Below the pieces are notes generated by a model, which was not told the origin of the DNA, did not search any database, and saw nothing but the letters and a program-made list of their open reading frames with translations. A stretch of 64,000 bases of DNA from Amblyomma americanum (taxonomy: Eukaryota > Arthropoda > Arachnida > Ixodida > Ixodidae): positions 42,287,520 through 42,351,519 of the forward strand of contig NC_135505.1 of assembly GCF_052857255.1 (NCBI RefSeq). Direction: 5' to 3'. Made by a program: the position numbers and the translations under genes. Every line of letters begins with the position of its first letter. Position 1 is the stretch's first letter. Positions 44,403 through 57,764 of the stretch are shown here, in pieces.

Positions 44403-46235
44403 TTAGCGCGCATAATACGGCTTCAGACGGACTACATGGACAACTTCTGGTCGTACGCGGCGTCGCTGGGATGCAGTCATTGCGTCAGGGATGACTTCAT
44501 AATCCAGTTCACCCAGCCGACGAAGAACCTTGTACGGGCCGAAATAGCGGCGCAAAAGCTTTTCACTCAATCCACGGCGGCGAATGGGCGTCCACACCCA
44601 GACTTGGTCTCCTGGCTTGTATTCCGCGTTGCGTCTTCGTAGGTTGTAGCGTCTGGCGTCGGACCGCTGCTGATCTTTGATCCGTAATCGAGCAAGCCTT
44701 CGAGCTTCTTCTGCGCGTTGAAGGTAGGCGGCAACGTCGACGTTCTCTTCTTCTGTAACGTTGGGCAGCATGGCGTCTAGCGTGGTCGTGGCATCCCTGC
44801 CATGGACGAGCCTAAAAGGCGTCATCTGGGTGGTCTCCTGCACTGCGGTGTTGTAGGCGAAGACGACGTAAGGCAGGATGACATCCCAGGTTTTATGTTC
44901 GGCATCAACATACATAGCGAGCATATCGGCGATGGTTTTGTTCAGGCGCTCGGTCAGTCCGTTGGTCTGCGGATGGTATGCAGTTGTCCTCCGGTGGCTG
45001 GTTTGGCTGTAGCGCAGGATGGCTTGCGTGAGTTCTGCCGTAAATGCTGTTCCTCTGTCCGTGATGAGCACATCGGGGGCGCCGTGTCGAAGAAGAATGC
45101 ACTCCACGAAAAATTTGGCCACTTCTGCTGCTGTTCCGTTCGGTAGGGCTTTCGCCTCGGCGTAGCGGGTCAGGTAGTCGGTCGCTATGATGATCCACTT
45201 ATTTCCAGATGTTGACGTTGGAAAAGGGCCAAGCAAGTCCATGCCAATCTGCTGAAAGGGCCTTGTGGGAGGTTCAATGGGGTTCAGAAATCCTGCTGGT
45301 CGTGTGGGAGGAGTCTTTCGTCGCTGACAATCTCGGCATGTTTTCACATAGTGTGCGACATCGGCAGACAGTCGGGGCCAGTAATACTTGTCTTGAATGC
45401 GGCGGAGGGTGCGAGTAAACCCGAGATGTCCAGCTGTCGGCTCGTCGTGTGAAGCCTGTAGAACTTCTTCGCGGAGACAAGTAGGTACAACAAGGAGGTA
45501 GGCTGTTTTGTTCGCTGTAAAGTTCTTCTTCACAAGGACCTCATTCTGCACACAGAAAGAAGACAGTCCTCGCTTGAATGAAGCGGGGGGTGAAGAAACC
45601 TTGCCTTCCAGGTACTCGATGAGGCCTTTTAGGTTCGGGTCCGAGCGTTGCTGCTGAGCAAAAGAGCTTGCGCTGATGGGTCCCAGGAAGGCGTCCTCAT
45701 CGTCGTCCAGCGGCGGTGCATCTACAGGGGCTCGTGAGAGGCAATCGGCGTCAGTGTGCTTGCGTCCGGACTTGTAAACGACGGTGACGTCAAACTCCTG
45801 GAGACGCAGACTCCATCGAGCGAGTCGGCCAGAGGGATCCTTCAAATTGGCAAGCCAGCAGAGCGCGTGGTGGTCGCTGACCACCTTGAACGGCCGTCCG
45901 TAGAGGTAGGGGCGGAATTTCGACGTAGCCCAGATGATGGCAAGGCACTCCTCAGTGGTCGAATAGTTAGCCTCGGCCTTGGAAAGGGAACGGCTAGCGT
46001 ATGCGATGACCTTCTCCAGCCCGTCACTTTTTTGAACGAGAACGGCGCCTAGTCCCACGCTGCTTGCGTCGGTATGAACTTCAGTATCGGCGTTTTCATC
46101 AAAATGCGCAAGGATCGGTGGGGACTGTAAACGACGCTGAAGTTCTTTGAAGGCTTCTGCTTGCGGCGCTTCCCATTTAAACGGCACGTCTGCCTTCGTC
46201 AGTTGGGCCAGGGGCTCGGCAATGCGCGAAAAGTT
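44403..46235 (-). pseudogene. pol: A2 Pol C-terminal part (RNase H, integrase)
   Basis: Continues the frame after the stop at 46238-46236. RNase H: EVHTDASSVGLGAVL, EECLAIIWA, VVSDHHALCWL. Integrase: zinc domain H..H (SHDEPTAGHLG), C..C (CRDCQRR), then the DDE core GMDLLGPFP, ITDRGTAF and GLTERLNKT. A GPY/F module (FGPYKVLRRLGELDYEV) and a basic end follow, with a natural stop at 44403. All catalytic residues are present; only the upstream stop and frame errors disable it. Confidence 0.93.
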
Positions 46236-48032
46236 TTACACAAATCGTCGGTAATATGCGCATAGTCCGAGAAATCTGCGCACTGCTTTCTTATCGGCCG
46301 GCGGTTGAAACTGTTCAATAGCGGCTGTTTTCTGCGGGTCTGGGCGTACTCCTTCCTTGCTAACGATGTGGCCTAGAAACAGCAGCTCTTCGTAGGCAAA
46401 GTGGCATTTCTCTGCTTTCAAGGTTAGGCCAGACGACTTGATTGCGTCTAGTACTGTTCGAAGTCTTTTGAGGTGCTCTTCAAAGTTCGAGGCGAAGACA
46501 ACGACGTCATCTAAATATACCAGACAAATTTTCCACTTCAGGCCGGCCAGCACTGTATCCATTACTCGCTGAAACGTCGCTGGTGCGGAACAGAGACCAA
46601 ATGGCATCACCTTGAACTCAAACAGCCCATCCGGAGTTATGAATGCTGTCTTCTCGCGATCTCTTTCGTCGACCTCAATTTGCCAGTAGCCGCTCTTGAG
46701 GTCCATCGATGAGAAATATTTGGCGTTGCAGAGGCGGTCCAGTGTGTCGTCGATGCGGGGGAGGGGGTAGACGTCCTTCTTTGTTATGTTGTTCAAGCGG
46801 CGGTAATCCACGCAGAATCGAAGTGCGCCGTCTTTCTTTCTCACTAGAACCACCGGTGCCGCCCATGGGCTGTTTGAAGGCTGGATGACGTCGTCGCGAA
46901 GCATTTCTTCGACTTGGTCCCGGATGGCTTGTCGTTCTCGCGGAGACACACGGTAGGGGCTTTGACGGAGAGGTCGGACGTGTTGATCCGTTATAATGCG
47001 ATGCTTAGCAATTGGCGTCTGTCGCACCTTCGGCGATGTCGAAAAGCACTCACTGTAGTTTTGAAGCAGATTGCGGATCTGGTCTTGTCTGTTCCGGTGC
47101 AGGGCTGGGTTGATGTCGAAAGTGGGCGAGTTCTCTTTTTCAGGCGGATCTTCTGCGGAGGGGTCGGAGAGGGCGAAGGAATCTCGTACGTCAGATATTT
47201 CGTCGTAGAAAGCAATCGTCGTTCCTCTGTTAATATGCCGGTATTCTTCGCTGAAGTTAGTCAGCAGTACTTCGGCCTGGCCATTGCGGAAATGTGCGAT
47301 GCCTCTTGCGATGCTGATTCCTCGGTCTAGTAGCAACTGCATGTTCCCCTCGATGATGGCTTCAGTGTTTATGGCTTTCGTGGCGCCTACGGTCACGATA
47401 ACGCTTGAACGGGGTGGGACGCTCACTTCTTCCTCCAGGATACTTAGGGCAACGTGATTTTCCCGAGTTTTCATCGAAGCGATGGCTTCGTCCGTCGAAA
47501 GCGTGATCAGCTTGGATCGTAGGTCGATGATCGCCTGATGCTCATTAAGGAAATCCATACCCAAGATCACTTCGCGGGAGCATTGCGGTAGCACAACAAA
47601 GGTCGCAGGATAGGTATGTCCTTTGACAGTCACTCGCGCTGTGCATTGTCCTGATGGTGTAATGAGGTGGCCCCCAGCGGTGCGAATTTGTGGGCCGTCC
47701 CAAGCCGTTGTGACTTTTCTGAGCTGCGCAGCGAATGTTCCATTCATCACCGAGTAATCGGCTCCTGTGTCGACTAGAGCGGTAACTTTCCGGCCGTCGA
47801 TAGTCACTTCTAGGTCGGAGGTCCTGGCTCTTGCATTGCATGTCGCTCTCGGCGTCGGGTCACGGCTTCGTCGCGTATGCGAGTCACGGGTTGGGCGTGT
47901 GGTCGAAGCTCCTCTGGGTGGCGGCGTCGATTTCAAGGTAGCTTGCGTCGTGGTCGAGGTTCTCATTGTGTGCGGCGTCGGTGCAGCGAGTGTCGGTTCT
48001 TCATGCGGCGTCGCGGGGTGCAGCGTCTTCAT
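46236..48032 (-). pseudogene. pol: A2 Pol N-terminal part (protease, RT) ending in a premature stop
   Basis: About 598 residues. A Pro/Thr-rich linker, protease DTGADYSVM at ~88, RT with NSPWAAPVVLVRKKDG, SSMDLKSGYWQI and the catalytic box YLDD at ~506-509, then the thumb region to CAYYRRFV, where TAA (46238-46236) replaces the AAA lysine codon of A1. Upstream, two extra bases (within the G-runs near 48010-48035 on the plus strand) move it out of the -1 frame from gag; in A1 the same stretch is continuous. Confidence 0.92.
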
Positions 48033-48073
48033 GGGGGCGTGGTCGGTGGAGGATCTTCGGCGTTTAGCTCGTG

Positions 48074-48112
48074 AGCAACCTCACCTCCAGAGGTTGCTGC
48101 CTTTAGTTTCCC
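48074..48112 (-). promoter_or_regulatory. A2 programmed -1 frameshift signal
   Basis: GGGAAAC (48112-48106), stop TAA (48105-48103), 9-bp stem 48098-48090 with 48082-48074. Same as A1. Here a slip would meet a TGA soon after, because of the downstream 1-nt insertion. Confidence 0.85.
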
Positions 48113-49455
48113 CTACGGGGGCTGGGCGACCTTCCTCGTACCGCGGCTGCGTAGCTGCGGCGTGGCGACGCAAAGCGCGAGGTTGACGGCGATGGTGAGC
48201 GCGAAAAGCGGTTCGGCGTGTACTCTTCTCGACGCAGGTACTCGTCGATTTCGTGCGGACGTTGTCCGAAGCGTGGTCGTGGGGCGTTAACGGCAAATCC
48301 TCGAAGACCGATACGTCGGTACGGGCAGTGACGAAGAATATGGCCGGCCTCACCGCAATGGAAGCACAACGGCCGGTTGTCGGAAGTCCTCCAGGCGTCG
48401 CATTTCCTGGGGCTTGAGGGTCGGTCATAGGCTGGGCGGGCGGGGGCTGGGAGGCGGCGTTGTGGACCAAGTGGCCCATCTCGGGGAGGACGTGGGGGTT
48501 GTCGTTGGGGCTGAGCAGTCCTTACTGCAGCGGCGTAGGTCATGGCCTGGGGTTCTGTGGCCGTCGGGGTGCCAAGTGCCTGTTGCACTTCTTCCCGTAC
48601 CACGTCCATCAGAGTCGATGCTTGTGGCTGTGGGGAGGATGGCAGTAATCGGCGTAGCTCCTCTCTGACGATTTCGCGGATAACGTCCCGCAAGCTGTCG
48701 CTGGTGGTGGCCGGCGTGTCCGAAAGGATTGCATAGGCAGAGGAAGGGCGGTTGTACTGCCGAGCTCGGACGTCGAGGGTCTTCTCAATCGTGCAGGCTT
48801 CCTGCATGAATTCCTCGACCGTTTTTGGCGGCTGACGGACGAGTCTGCCAAAGAGTTGTTCTTTTACGCCGCGCATTAAGAACTGAACTTTCTTTTCCTC
48901 GGTCATCCCGGGATCGGCGCGGCGAAATAGGCGCTTCATCTCCTCGACGTAGCTGCGGACGGGCTCATTCGGAAGCTGGATCCTGGACTCGAGGAGTCGT
49001 TCGGCTCTTTCTTTCCTCACGACACTGGTAAATACCTTCAATAGTTCTCTCTTGAATAGCTCCCATGTCGTAAGGGACGACTCGTAGTTTTCGTACCACG
49101 TGCGTGCGGAGCCATCCAATGGGAAAAAAACGTGTCCAATCTTTGCCGCATCATCCCACTTGTTGAATGACGCCACGCGCTCAAATTGATCCAACCATTC
49201 TTCAGGGTCTTCGCCTAGGGATCCATTGAAAGTTGGCGGCACCCGCGGCTGCTGCAGTATGATCGGTGTCGACATCTTCGGCGAGATTGCGGTGCTCGTA
49301 GCCGCGTCTTTTCGCTGTCTTGTGCGGTCCGGCAGTTTCCCGAACTCAGGCTCCTCTCCTTGGAGACGTCGGCTGGCTCGCTGAGCTGCTGGCTCGTCCT
49401 CGGGTGCGAAGCGCTCAGGGCTGGCTTCACGACTTGAAGGGGGCGTCCGGAACAT
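48103..49455 (-). CDS. gag: A2 Gag polyprotein
   Basis: 450 residues, same length and domains as A1 Gag: capsid region ~74-230, CCHC knuckle ~364-377, Arg-Ser-Pro tail. It differs from A1 by a handful of substitutions (for example FRK to FGK near residue 38, FFS to FFP near 111, FGS to FGR near 203). ATG at 49455-49453. Intact, so Gag could be made even though Pol cannot. Confidence 0.93.
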   Translation of the reverse strand: MFRTPPSSREASPERFAPEDEPAAQRASRRLQGEEPEFGKLPDRTRQRKDAATSTAISPKMSTPIILQQPRVPPTFNGSLGEDPEEWLDQFERVASFNKWDDAAKIGHVFFPLDGSARTWYENYESSLTTWELFKRELLKVFTSVVRKERAERLLESRIQLPNEPVRSYVEEMKRLFRRADPGMTEEKKVQFLMRGVKEQLFGRLVRQPPKTVEEFMQEACTIEKTLDVRARQYNRPSSAYAILSDTPATTSDSLRDVIREIVREELRRLLPSSPQPQASTLMDVVREEVQQALGTPTATEPQAMTYAAAVRTAQPQRQPPRPPRDGPLGPQRRLPAPARPAYDRPSSPRKCDAWRTSDNRPLCFHCGEAGHILRHCPYRRIGLRGFAVNAPRPRFGQRPHEIDEYLRREEYTPNRFSRSPSPSTSRFASPRRSYAAAVRGRSPSPRRGN

Positions 49456-49464
49456 GGAAGGCTA

Positions 49465-49480
49465 CCCCGCACCTCCACCA
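49465..49480 (-). other. A2 primer binding site (tRNA-Ala type)
   Basis: Same as A1; two bases from the LTR. Confidence 0.7.
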
Positions 49481-49482
49481 GA

Positions 49483-49853
49483 TGTCACGTAGTGGTGACG
49501 GCAGTCGAAGCAGCGATGAAGACGGACGAAAGGATCTTCTAAAAGAACTGTTTATTGGGCTGGCTTGCACCCAAAATGGACTGAATCACTCGGCGGCGGC
49601 GAAGCGACAAGCGTGCTCGGCGGTCGTCGAACAGAATGCCCGCCGCTGTCGGCCGTGCTCAATTTAAAGCTGATAGCGAACATTCGAGATAAAGGGCGCA
49701 AAGTTACTAGAACATTCCGGAACAACGTAGAATCAGCTTTGCCAGGCTGCGATCAATCGAGATAAATCTAGTCGCGTCTTGCGTCGCAAACAAAGCGATA
49801 AGGTGGTGTCGCGGCAGATTTGAAAAACGAATAAACACTGCAAATATTCGCGG

Positions 49854-49855
<2 letters not shown>
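49483..49855 (-). repeat. A2 5' LTR (373 bp)
   Basis: Partner of 43923-44293; AATAAA on the minus strand at 49551-49556. Confidence 0.95.

Positions 49856-49916
<61 letters not shown>
49856..49916. repeat. (TA)n microsatellite
   Basis: Duplicate of 4680-4758, shorter by about 18 bp. Confidence 0.97.
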
Positions 49917-49918
<2 letters not shown>

Positions 49919-49990
49919 CTGCAATGAAAATCTTCCTCGACTGCTGATATCATAAGAAAAGAGTTGAGATACACTTGAAGCAACCTTTAT

Positions 49991-50033
49991 TTACCAACGG
50001 TTTCGAACGGTGGACCGGTCTTTATCAGGGTAA
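49991..50033 (-). ncRNA. Hammerhead-like motif (duplicate of 4833-4875)
   Basis: Same 43 nt as the left copy, with CTGATAA in the core. Confidence 0.5.
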
Positions 50034-51908
<1,875 letters not shown>

Positions 51909-51928
51909 ATATATATATATATATATAT
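51909..51928. repeat. (TA)n microsatellite
   Basis: 20 bp against 96 bp in the left duplicate. Confidence 0.95.
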
Positions 51929-52547
51929 GCGATCGTAGGTGACGGAAACCCCGAAAAACCATGGCATGAGGAACCAAGGTGTTCTTCATGCGGGTGAATT
52001 GGCTCGGCTCCACAGTCACATCAAGCCCGTCGAGAGTGGTGTCGCGGCAGGAAACCGGTACGCATACACCCGAAGTGGGGGGGGCACGACCGTATCTTCC
52101 TTCCCCAAGGCCGGTGGTGAAACATTTGCCCACGCTGAGCTCACCGATGTGACAGTCGATGTTAGGCCGCACATCTGCAAAAAAGTCGAGACCAAGAATG
52201 ACGTCGTGAGTCGACCGGGCGAGCACCGCAATTTCCGTTCTGAACAGTTCACCATTCAGGGAAACCGCAGCACTGCACACTACAAGTGCAGGCAACGGTT
52301 CGCCGCTCATAACACAAAACGACATTTTCGTTCCATCGAAACAAAACTTTACATCCTAGGAAACACTTAAACACAGGAGTCATAACTGAAACAGTAGCAC
52401 CGGTATGCACTAAGGCATCACAGGCACACCCTCCACTACCACCTACACAATGTTCCGTAACATCACCACAGGCAGCGGTATCTCTTCCGGCGGCAGACAT
52501 CTAGCGACCTCACCACCGTCGGTCGCACCGAATAGTTTTCCCGGAAA
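51929..52547 (-). pseudogene. Gypsy-like protease remnant (duplicate of C1)
   Basis: Same HTG-mutated protease and frameshift as 6805-7422. The minus-strand reading is slightly longer because a G-run near 52078 keeps the frame into the GVCVPVSCRDTTLDGLDV segment. Confidence 0.75.
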
Positions 52548-52889
52548 AGTCACTGGAAAGGGAAAAGTACCGAATTCGTTTTCTCTCGCCACCACGCGGG
52601 CCAGCGCGCGCGCGCTCCCGATTCGTTCTGCGCGATGACGTAATCATTCCCCGCCATAAATGGTCCGCACGCTTCTTTCTCGCGGCCGCCGGCACACAGA
52701 TCGTCCGTAGCATTACGTAGCACTTGCTCTTATGGGCCGAGATAAGCGTGCACAGCATTTCCAGTCGCGTAGTGACGCTTGTGCAGTTCACGCCTGCGCA
52801 CAGACTGCTAGCGGCCGTCGCGTGAGCGGCACTGGACAAAATATGGCGGCTCCGGTGATGGTTGCGGTACTTTTCCAGTTCCAGTGACT
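52548..52889. mobile_element. 342-bp MITE (duplicate)
   Basis: Copy of 7423-7764, same inverted ends. Confidence 0.75.
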
Positions 52890-53285
52890 ATTTTCCCGCG
52901 GAGGCGAGTAGGAGAGGCGTCGTGGTGATGGTGAGCGACGTGTGCGGATTGCTGGAGGCGGTGTGACACTTCTATCCGATGCCGGCGAACATTGAATCCG
53001 CGTGTGTGCATTCCAGCGAACGACCGTCGCACCCGGTAATGCTGCCACAAACTGCTGGGCACAGATCCCGGAGCGTCGCCGTCGAGAGTCATCATGGGAA
53101 CACAAGGCAGCAGGCCAGCAATGCGACGACTCCCGCGAAGGTGAAGTTAGAGATACGTCATCGGGTAACCTGTATACCAGACACCTTCCACCAAGATGTT
53201 ACTCAGACCACGACGGGTGACCGAAACCAGCTGGGTCTGTTTCCCGAGCACTAGACGCTTCCACTTCTTTCTCCACATATTGTGC
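52890..53285 (-). pseudogene. C gag-like remnant (duplicate)
   Basis: Copy of 7765-8160. Confidence 0.5.
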
Positions 53286-54910
53286 GTAGTCAGCGATACC
53301 GACCAAATAGAGTAGGCATCGCCTCTTCATGGGCGTCAAAATATATATACTGCTCTGTCAACGCGCGTCACCGGCACGGTTAAAGACGAAATGCTGCTAG
53401 CCTCCTCACATTAGTTCCAAACGCCTTCACGGAGTTTATATATGCGAACTAAAGTAATTGCAATGAAAAGTAAATTGGTACGAATGAGGTGAAACTCGAA
53501 CCTACAACCTATAGATTGCCAGAGGTGTACGCTACGAATTGGCCACAAGGGCTCGTCAGTTTAAGTTCGGTACAGGTGGACGTGGTGGATCTTTCGCTCC
53601 CTATGGTGTCTTTGGTTCATGTGCTGTGCGTGCATGCTTAGGTCTATGCTGATTAGTGACTCGGTAATTAAATCAGATTAATTCGATTTATTAGATGTAT
53701 CGGTCATTGTAATTGAACAGTTTGGAGTGTGTGTATGTGTGAAGTACCAATGTTTGAGGTTTGATTCGGGCATCACTAATCGCTACCATTTAAAAAAAAT
53801 GCGATGTACCATATGTGTAGAGACGTGGTTACAATAAATGTTTAGAAACTTCCGGCAGCTTCCAGTGCCGATACTGCAATTCTGAATGCCATACGAATTC
53901 ACAAACATAAGTTGCCGGCAAACTGCTGTAGTGGCTGAGACAGTACCTACATGGAAATAATTTGGCGAGAAATAAATAGTATTGACATGCAATCTCACTT
54001 ACTGCAAAAGATTCTAGCAAAATAAAGCAAAATGTGTGCATTTTCATTCAACTCTTTTTTGCCAATGAGTACACTCTCATCGCTGCAGTCAGCTCACAGC
54101 CTCGCACGAAGTATCGGCTCTTCTGCGTGCAATATTTGATTACTGTGTCTCTGTATCTGCACAATATTTCCCAAAAAGACGAAGTGGAGCAGCTGCTGTC
54201 CGGAGCAAAACACGGCACTTCGCTAAAGCCTGGTATTTAAAGGCGGCTCAGGACAGCGTATACATTCGTCGTCTTACGTAGGGGTGGTGAACGAGTGCCA
54301 CCGCACACGAACGCCTCAAGCACAAAGGTAAACACTACAGGTACAGTCGTCCGGCTGTAACAAGCTGACAGAAGACTCACGCAGACAGTCTGTCGAGCCG
54401 GCCAAGAAACATAGGCGGTGGGGTCACGAGAGAGGCGCGGATTTCGAAGGTCACGGGCACTAATCCTAACCCTGTCAAAACGGTTTCTGCACTGAAATTA
54501 ATATCTCATGAAGGGACACAACGCTGAAGCGAAAGACGCCGCGGAGCCGGCGACGGAAGAGCACCACTTGCTGCGGTGTAACGGTCATTGGCAGCGCGCT
54601 TTGAAAATTCACAACAGATAAAGGGAGACACCAGAGACAGTGTTCGTTCTCAACTCTGGCAGTGAAAAGCACCTTGTCAGCGCCATGCACATGGACTGAA
54701 GGAGAAGTAAAAAATAGAAGAACTAAAATAAAAAACACTTTCATCCTAGCCCTAATGGCATGCTGCTTTTCAGCCTTCACTCACGTTTCTCATTCCACGT
54801 GCGACGTCTTCCTGCAGAGATATTTGCCGCCGAAACGGGAGACGAGGTAGAAATAGAAGTAGAGAGCAGTCATTGAAAAAAAGGAAGGATAAAGAGGAGG
54901 AAGCACGAAC
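53286..54910. other. Decayed repeat sequence (duplicate of 8161-9779)
   Basis: No gene; same degenerate tRNA-like segment near 53480-53560. Confidence 0.55.
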
Positions 54911-55446
54911 TTTTGGCGGAATCCTTAATTTAGGACTCCAAGTCCACCACAGTCGCTGTTGCTTATAGGATATCAGGTTACGCTGAGTCGCACAATCAAA
55001 GCTTAACAGGGCTGACTCTCCTCTTCCTTGGATTGATGTTTGTCTTGTTCAGGGGCTTGGGACCTGAGCAACCCGTTGTTACATGGCATGTCGTCCGGAT
55101 TCCACCGCAGCAGGAACAGATTCCGTCATATCTATCGGGAATGATGATATATTTGTGCAAGTAAGGAAAGGCGTTCGTCTGTAGTTGTCGGGAATCCCTC
55201 GCTTCTGTCGTTGCTGGCTTATGGTGTGGTGGAGGATTGACTTGCCTTTGTGTTCGGAACATTATGAGGAGTTCGTGGTAGGTAGAGGAGAGAGGGGCAC
55301 GTTAGTCGCTCGATGAGTGTATCCTCCAACTTTAGTGTCCGCGGCCTCGTTTCCCTCCAGCCCCTCGTGCCCGGCAGTCCGCGTCAAGCGCGTGGCCGAA
55401 TGCTCCCTACTTTGGCAGGCTTGCTTTGTCGTCAGTCGATTACAGC
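54911..55446 (-). pseudogene. LINE tail with RNase H (duplicate)
   Basis: Copy of 9780-10314, interrupted by B3 at 55447. CAGC (55443-55446) is the left target copy. Confidence 0.75.
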
Positions 55447-56634
55447 TGTGACATTCCGTGTGTGCTACGAGGATCCACGTTCGACGGCGCGGCGTAGACG
55501 GAGACCCGTGACAGCGGCATCATCAATTACCCAGCCATGCTCTTTGAGTGACGACCAGAAAAACCGCACCCGCCGCCGCCCCGGGGAAACAGGCCTTATC
55601 CTCCCCAATTTCCGGTTACATTCCAGGACAAAGGAGCTGTCAGCGGGCCAGAGCGCACCCGTACCACAGCCGACGCTATGCGCTACCGCGAAGACAACAT
55701 TCTTTCCCTCCCCCCCCCCCCCCCCTTTGTCGTGGGCTATCGCCGGGAAGGCACCCACAGCTTCCCAGAAGGGCCGTGACGGACACCTGTCAGACAGACA
55801 GGCAGTACTCGCCAAGAATGTGGAAAGACAGGCGCTAGTGAATTAGCTCCGAAGAGAGAGCCTGTGTATACTCTCACTTGAGAGAGAGTGGTGGCGTTTT
55901 TGTTGTTTATTTAGTTTGTATTGTTAACAGACTCGGGTCGAGGCTAAGCCCCACCCAAGGGGTGGTCCCCATCTCGCATGTTATTTTGGATTGAAGAATT
56001 GATGCTTTGGGCGGGCCACTGGAAATGACCGCCCTTAGTTCTTTGTTAATCAAGTGCTTAAAAGCGCATGTAAACGGATGCAGTTCAGTCTGAGCTGGGG
56101 CTCCATGCTTAGCATGTAATGTGATGCTACTTAGGCACTAACCTGCCCGGTCGATGAGTAAAGTAGTGCAAAGTTTGTTCTCTTGTAAATTCAGTTCTGC
56201 TTTTTCCAGTTTAACTCTCTGTATAGGTATGTTGTAAAATTATGCTCTGCTGTCATCATCTACAAGCTCGCCTCCTGTTCATCTTCCAAGCCGAACGACA
56301 CTAGAGGAAGGGTTTGTGAACTATCCTCGAAGAAACGGACGACTATTGAAATTCTACTGCATAGACGCTGAGGACGACATCGTTCGCCAAGAGGGCCTTC
56401 AGCGCCGAAGCCCGACGGCGTGCAGCTTCTGCCAGCAACCGCTCGAGCCCAACTCCGGAGCCACTCCATCGCCCCCATGAAGTCGTCGGCACGTAAGCTC
56501 GGACGCCCCAGCCTCTGATGTATAACCTTAATCATGTGTAATTATTGAATATACCTGTTTGTTTAAACTGAGCCATACGGTGTCTCTTTGCCTCTCCGTC
56601 CCGTGTGGACCTGCGCATTATGGGGGTCATCACA
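55447..56634 (+). repeat. B3 5' LTR (1188 bp)
   Basis: TGTGA..TCACA; long LTR subfamily with the 48-bp block. Confidence 0.95.
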
Positions 56635-56635
56635 C

Positions 56636-56652
56636 TGGTGCCAGAAGTGGGG
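56636..56652 (+). other. B3 primer binding site (tRNA-Leu type)
   Basis: TGGTGCCAGAAGTGGGG, as in B1. Confidence 0.75.
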
Positions 56653-56789
56653 TCTCAAAGGCAAATGTCCTCTGAATGCGGTGACATTCATGACTTCAAA
56701 ATTGTAATCAAAAGGGAATCACGGGACTGATTGTGGGACTTTTACCCCCATTTGAGAGGCTTGAGGCACTGGAGGGCTTGAAAAAAAAA

Positions 56790-57731
56790 ATGACTGTATC
56801 TGAGGGAGCTCCCACTCCACAGCCGTCGCTCGGAGCAAGCATGCTGGCATTAGGAAGCGTCATTCCGACGTTTACGGGAGATAAGACAGGGGTTCCAATC
56901 TGCGATTTCTTTTCCATGCTAGAAGAGATTGGGAAAATGGGGGGATGGTCCGATGCTCAAATGCTGGGAATGGCGAGGTGTAAGATGGCAGGAGCTGCTC
57001 ATGATTTTGCATGGCGAGACGAAAAAGTAAAATCCACAAAATCATTTGCGGAATTTAAGAAGCTCGCGTTTGAGCATTTCGACACTGAGCCACGTCACGT
57101 GCGGGTACAGAGGTTCCGTGACGCCGAACAGATGGTAGGGGAGGACGTGCGAACATTTGCGTCGCGGCTTCAGCGCCTAGCACGCGATACGTTAAGCAGG
57201 GAGGAGGAAGGAGACCAGCTAAGGAAGAAATACGCGGAGGAACTACTTAAAGAGGAAATGACCGCTTTGTTCGTGGCTGGTCTGCAAGACCCCGTGCGCC
57301 GGTTCGTGCTCTCGCGCAAGCCGAGCAATTTCGACCAAGCCGTGGAGGCCGCATTGGATGAGGAACGAAATGAGGCGTTAACGACAGCCGCAGCGAGAGT
57401 ACGCGTCATAGAGAGAGCGGTGCTCAACCCTGAGGTTGCTCTCTTAACAGAGCGGTTAGATCGCTTAGAACAGCTGCTATCTCAGCAGGTAGAACACCAG
57501 GTTGAAGCGCGCGCTCAACAGCGCTCATTCGCTGGAAACCGGAGACCGCCACAAAGCTACAGGCGCGGTATGCGAGATTTTGAAGAAATCGTATGCTTCG
57601 CTTGCCAGGGTCGCGGACACATCGCCAGGTTCTGCCAAAACGTGCGCCGTGGGGAGCCACAAAGAGAAGCAGGCGAGACATGCCCTAAGCAAGCCTACAG
57701 CGGGGCTCCAGATACCGAGTCAAAAAACTAG
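56790..57731 (+). CDS. gag: B3 Gag polyprotein
   Basis: 313 residues from the ATG at 56790; an in-frame opening further upstream has no ATG. Same layout as B2 Gag: capsid region, a leucine-rich stretch ~220-235, CCHC knuckle at 269-282, and C-terminus on the AAAAAAC heptamer. Intact, and the reference for showing that the B1 copy has six 1-nt indels. Confidence 0.94.
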   Translation: MTVSEGAPTPQPSLGASMLALGSVIPTFTGDKTGVPICDFFSMLEEIGKMGGWSDAQMLGMARCKMAGAAHDFAWRDEKVKSTKSFAEFKKLAFEHFDTEPRHVRVQRFRDAEQMVGEDVRTFASRLQRLARDTLSREEEGDQLRKKYAEELLKEEMTALFVAGLQDPVRRFVLSRKPSNFDQAVEAALDEERNEALTTAAARVRVIERAVLNPEVALLTERLDRLEQLLSQQVEHQVEARAQQRSFAGNRRPPQSYRRGMRDFEEIVCFACQGRGHIARFCQNVRRGEPQREAGETCPKQAYSGAPDTESKN

Positions 57732-57764
57732 TTAGTCCTCCCCAGCCTGAGGAGCGTGGGGAGG
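57722..57764 (+). promoter_or_regulatory. B3 programmed -1 frameshift signal
   Basis: A_AAA_AAC at 57722-57728, TAG stop at 57729-57731, 8-bp stem 57737-57744 with 57757-57764. Confidence 0.88.

Larger units (their letters stand above)
43923..49855 (-). mobile_element. Gypsy-type LTR retrotransposon A2, full length
   Basis: 5933 bp, minus strand: 5' LTR 49483-49855, primer site, gag, frameshift signal, pol, polypurine tract, 3' LTR 43923-44293. The two LTRs differ by a 2-bp indel and very few substitutions, so the insertion is recent. Pol is broken by two 1-nt insertions near its start and by one stop codon. Confidence 0.95.
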
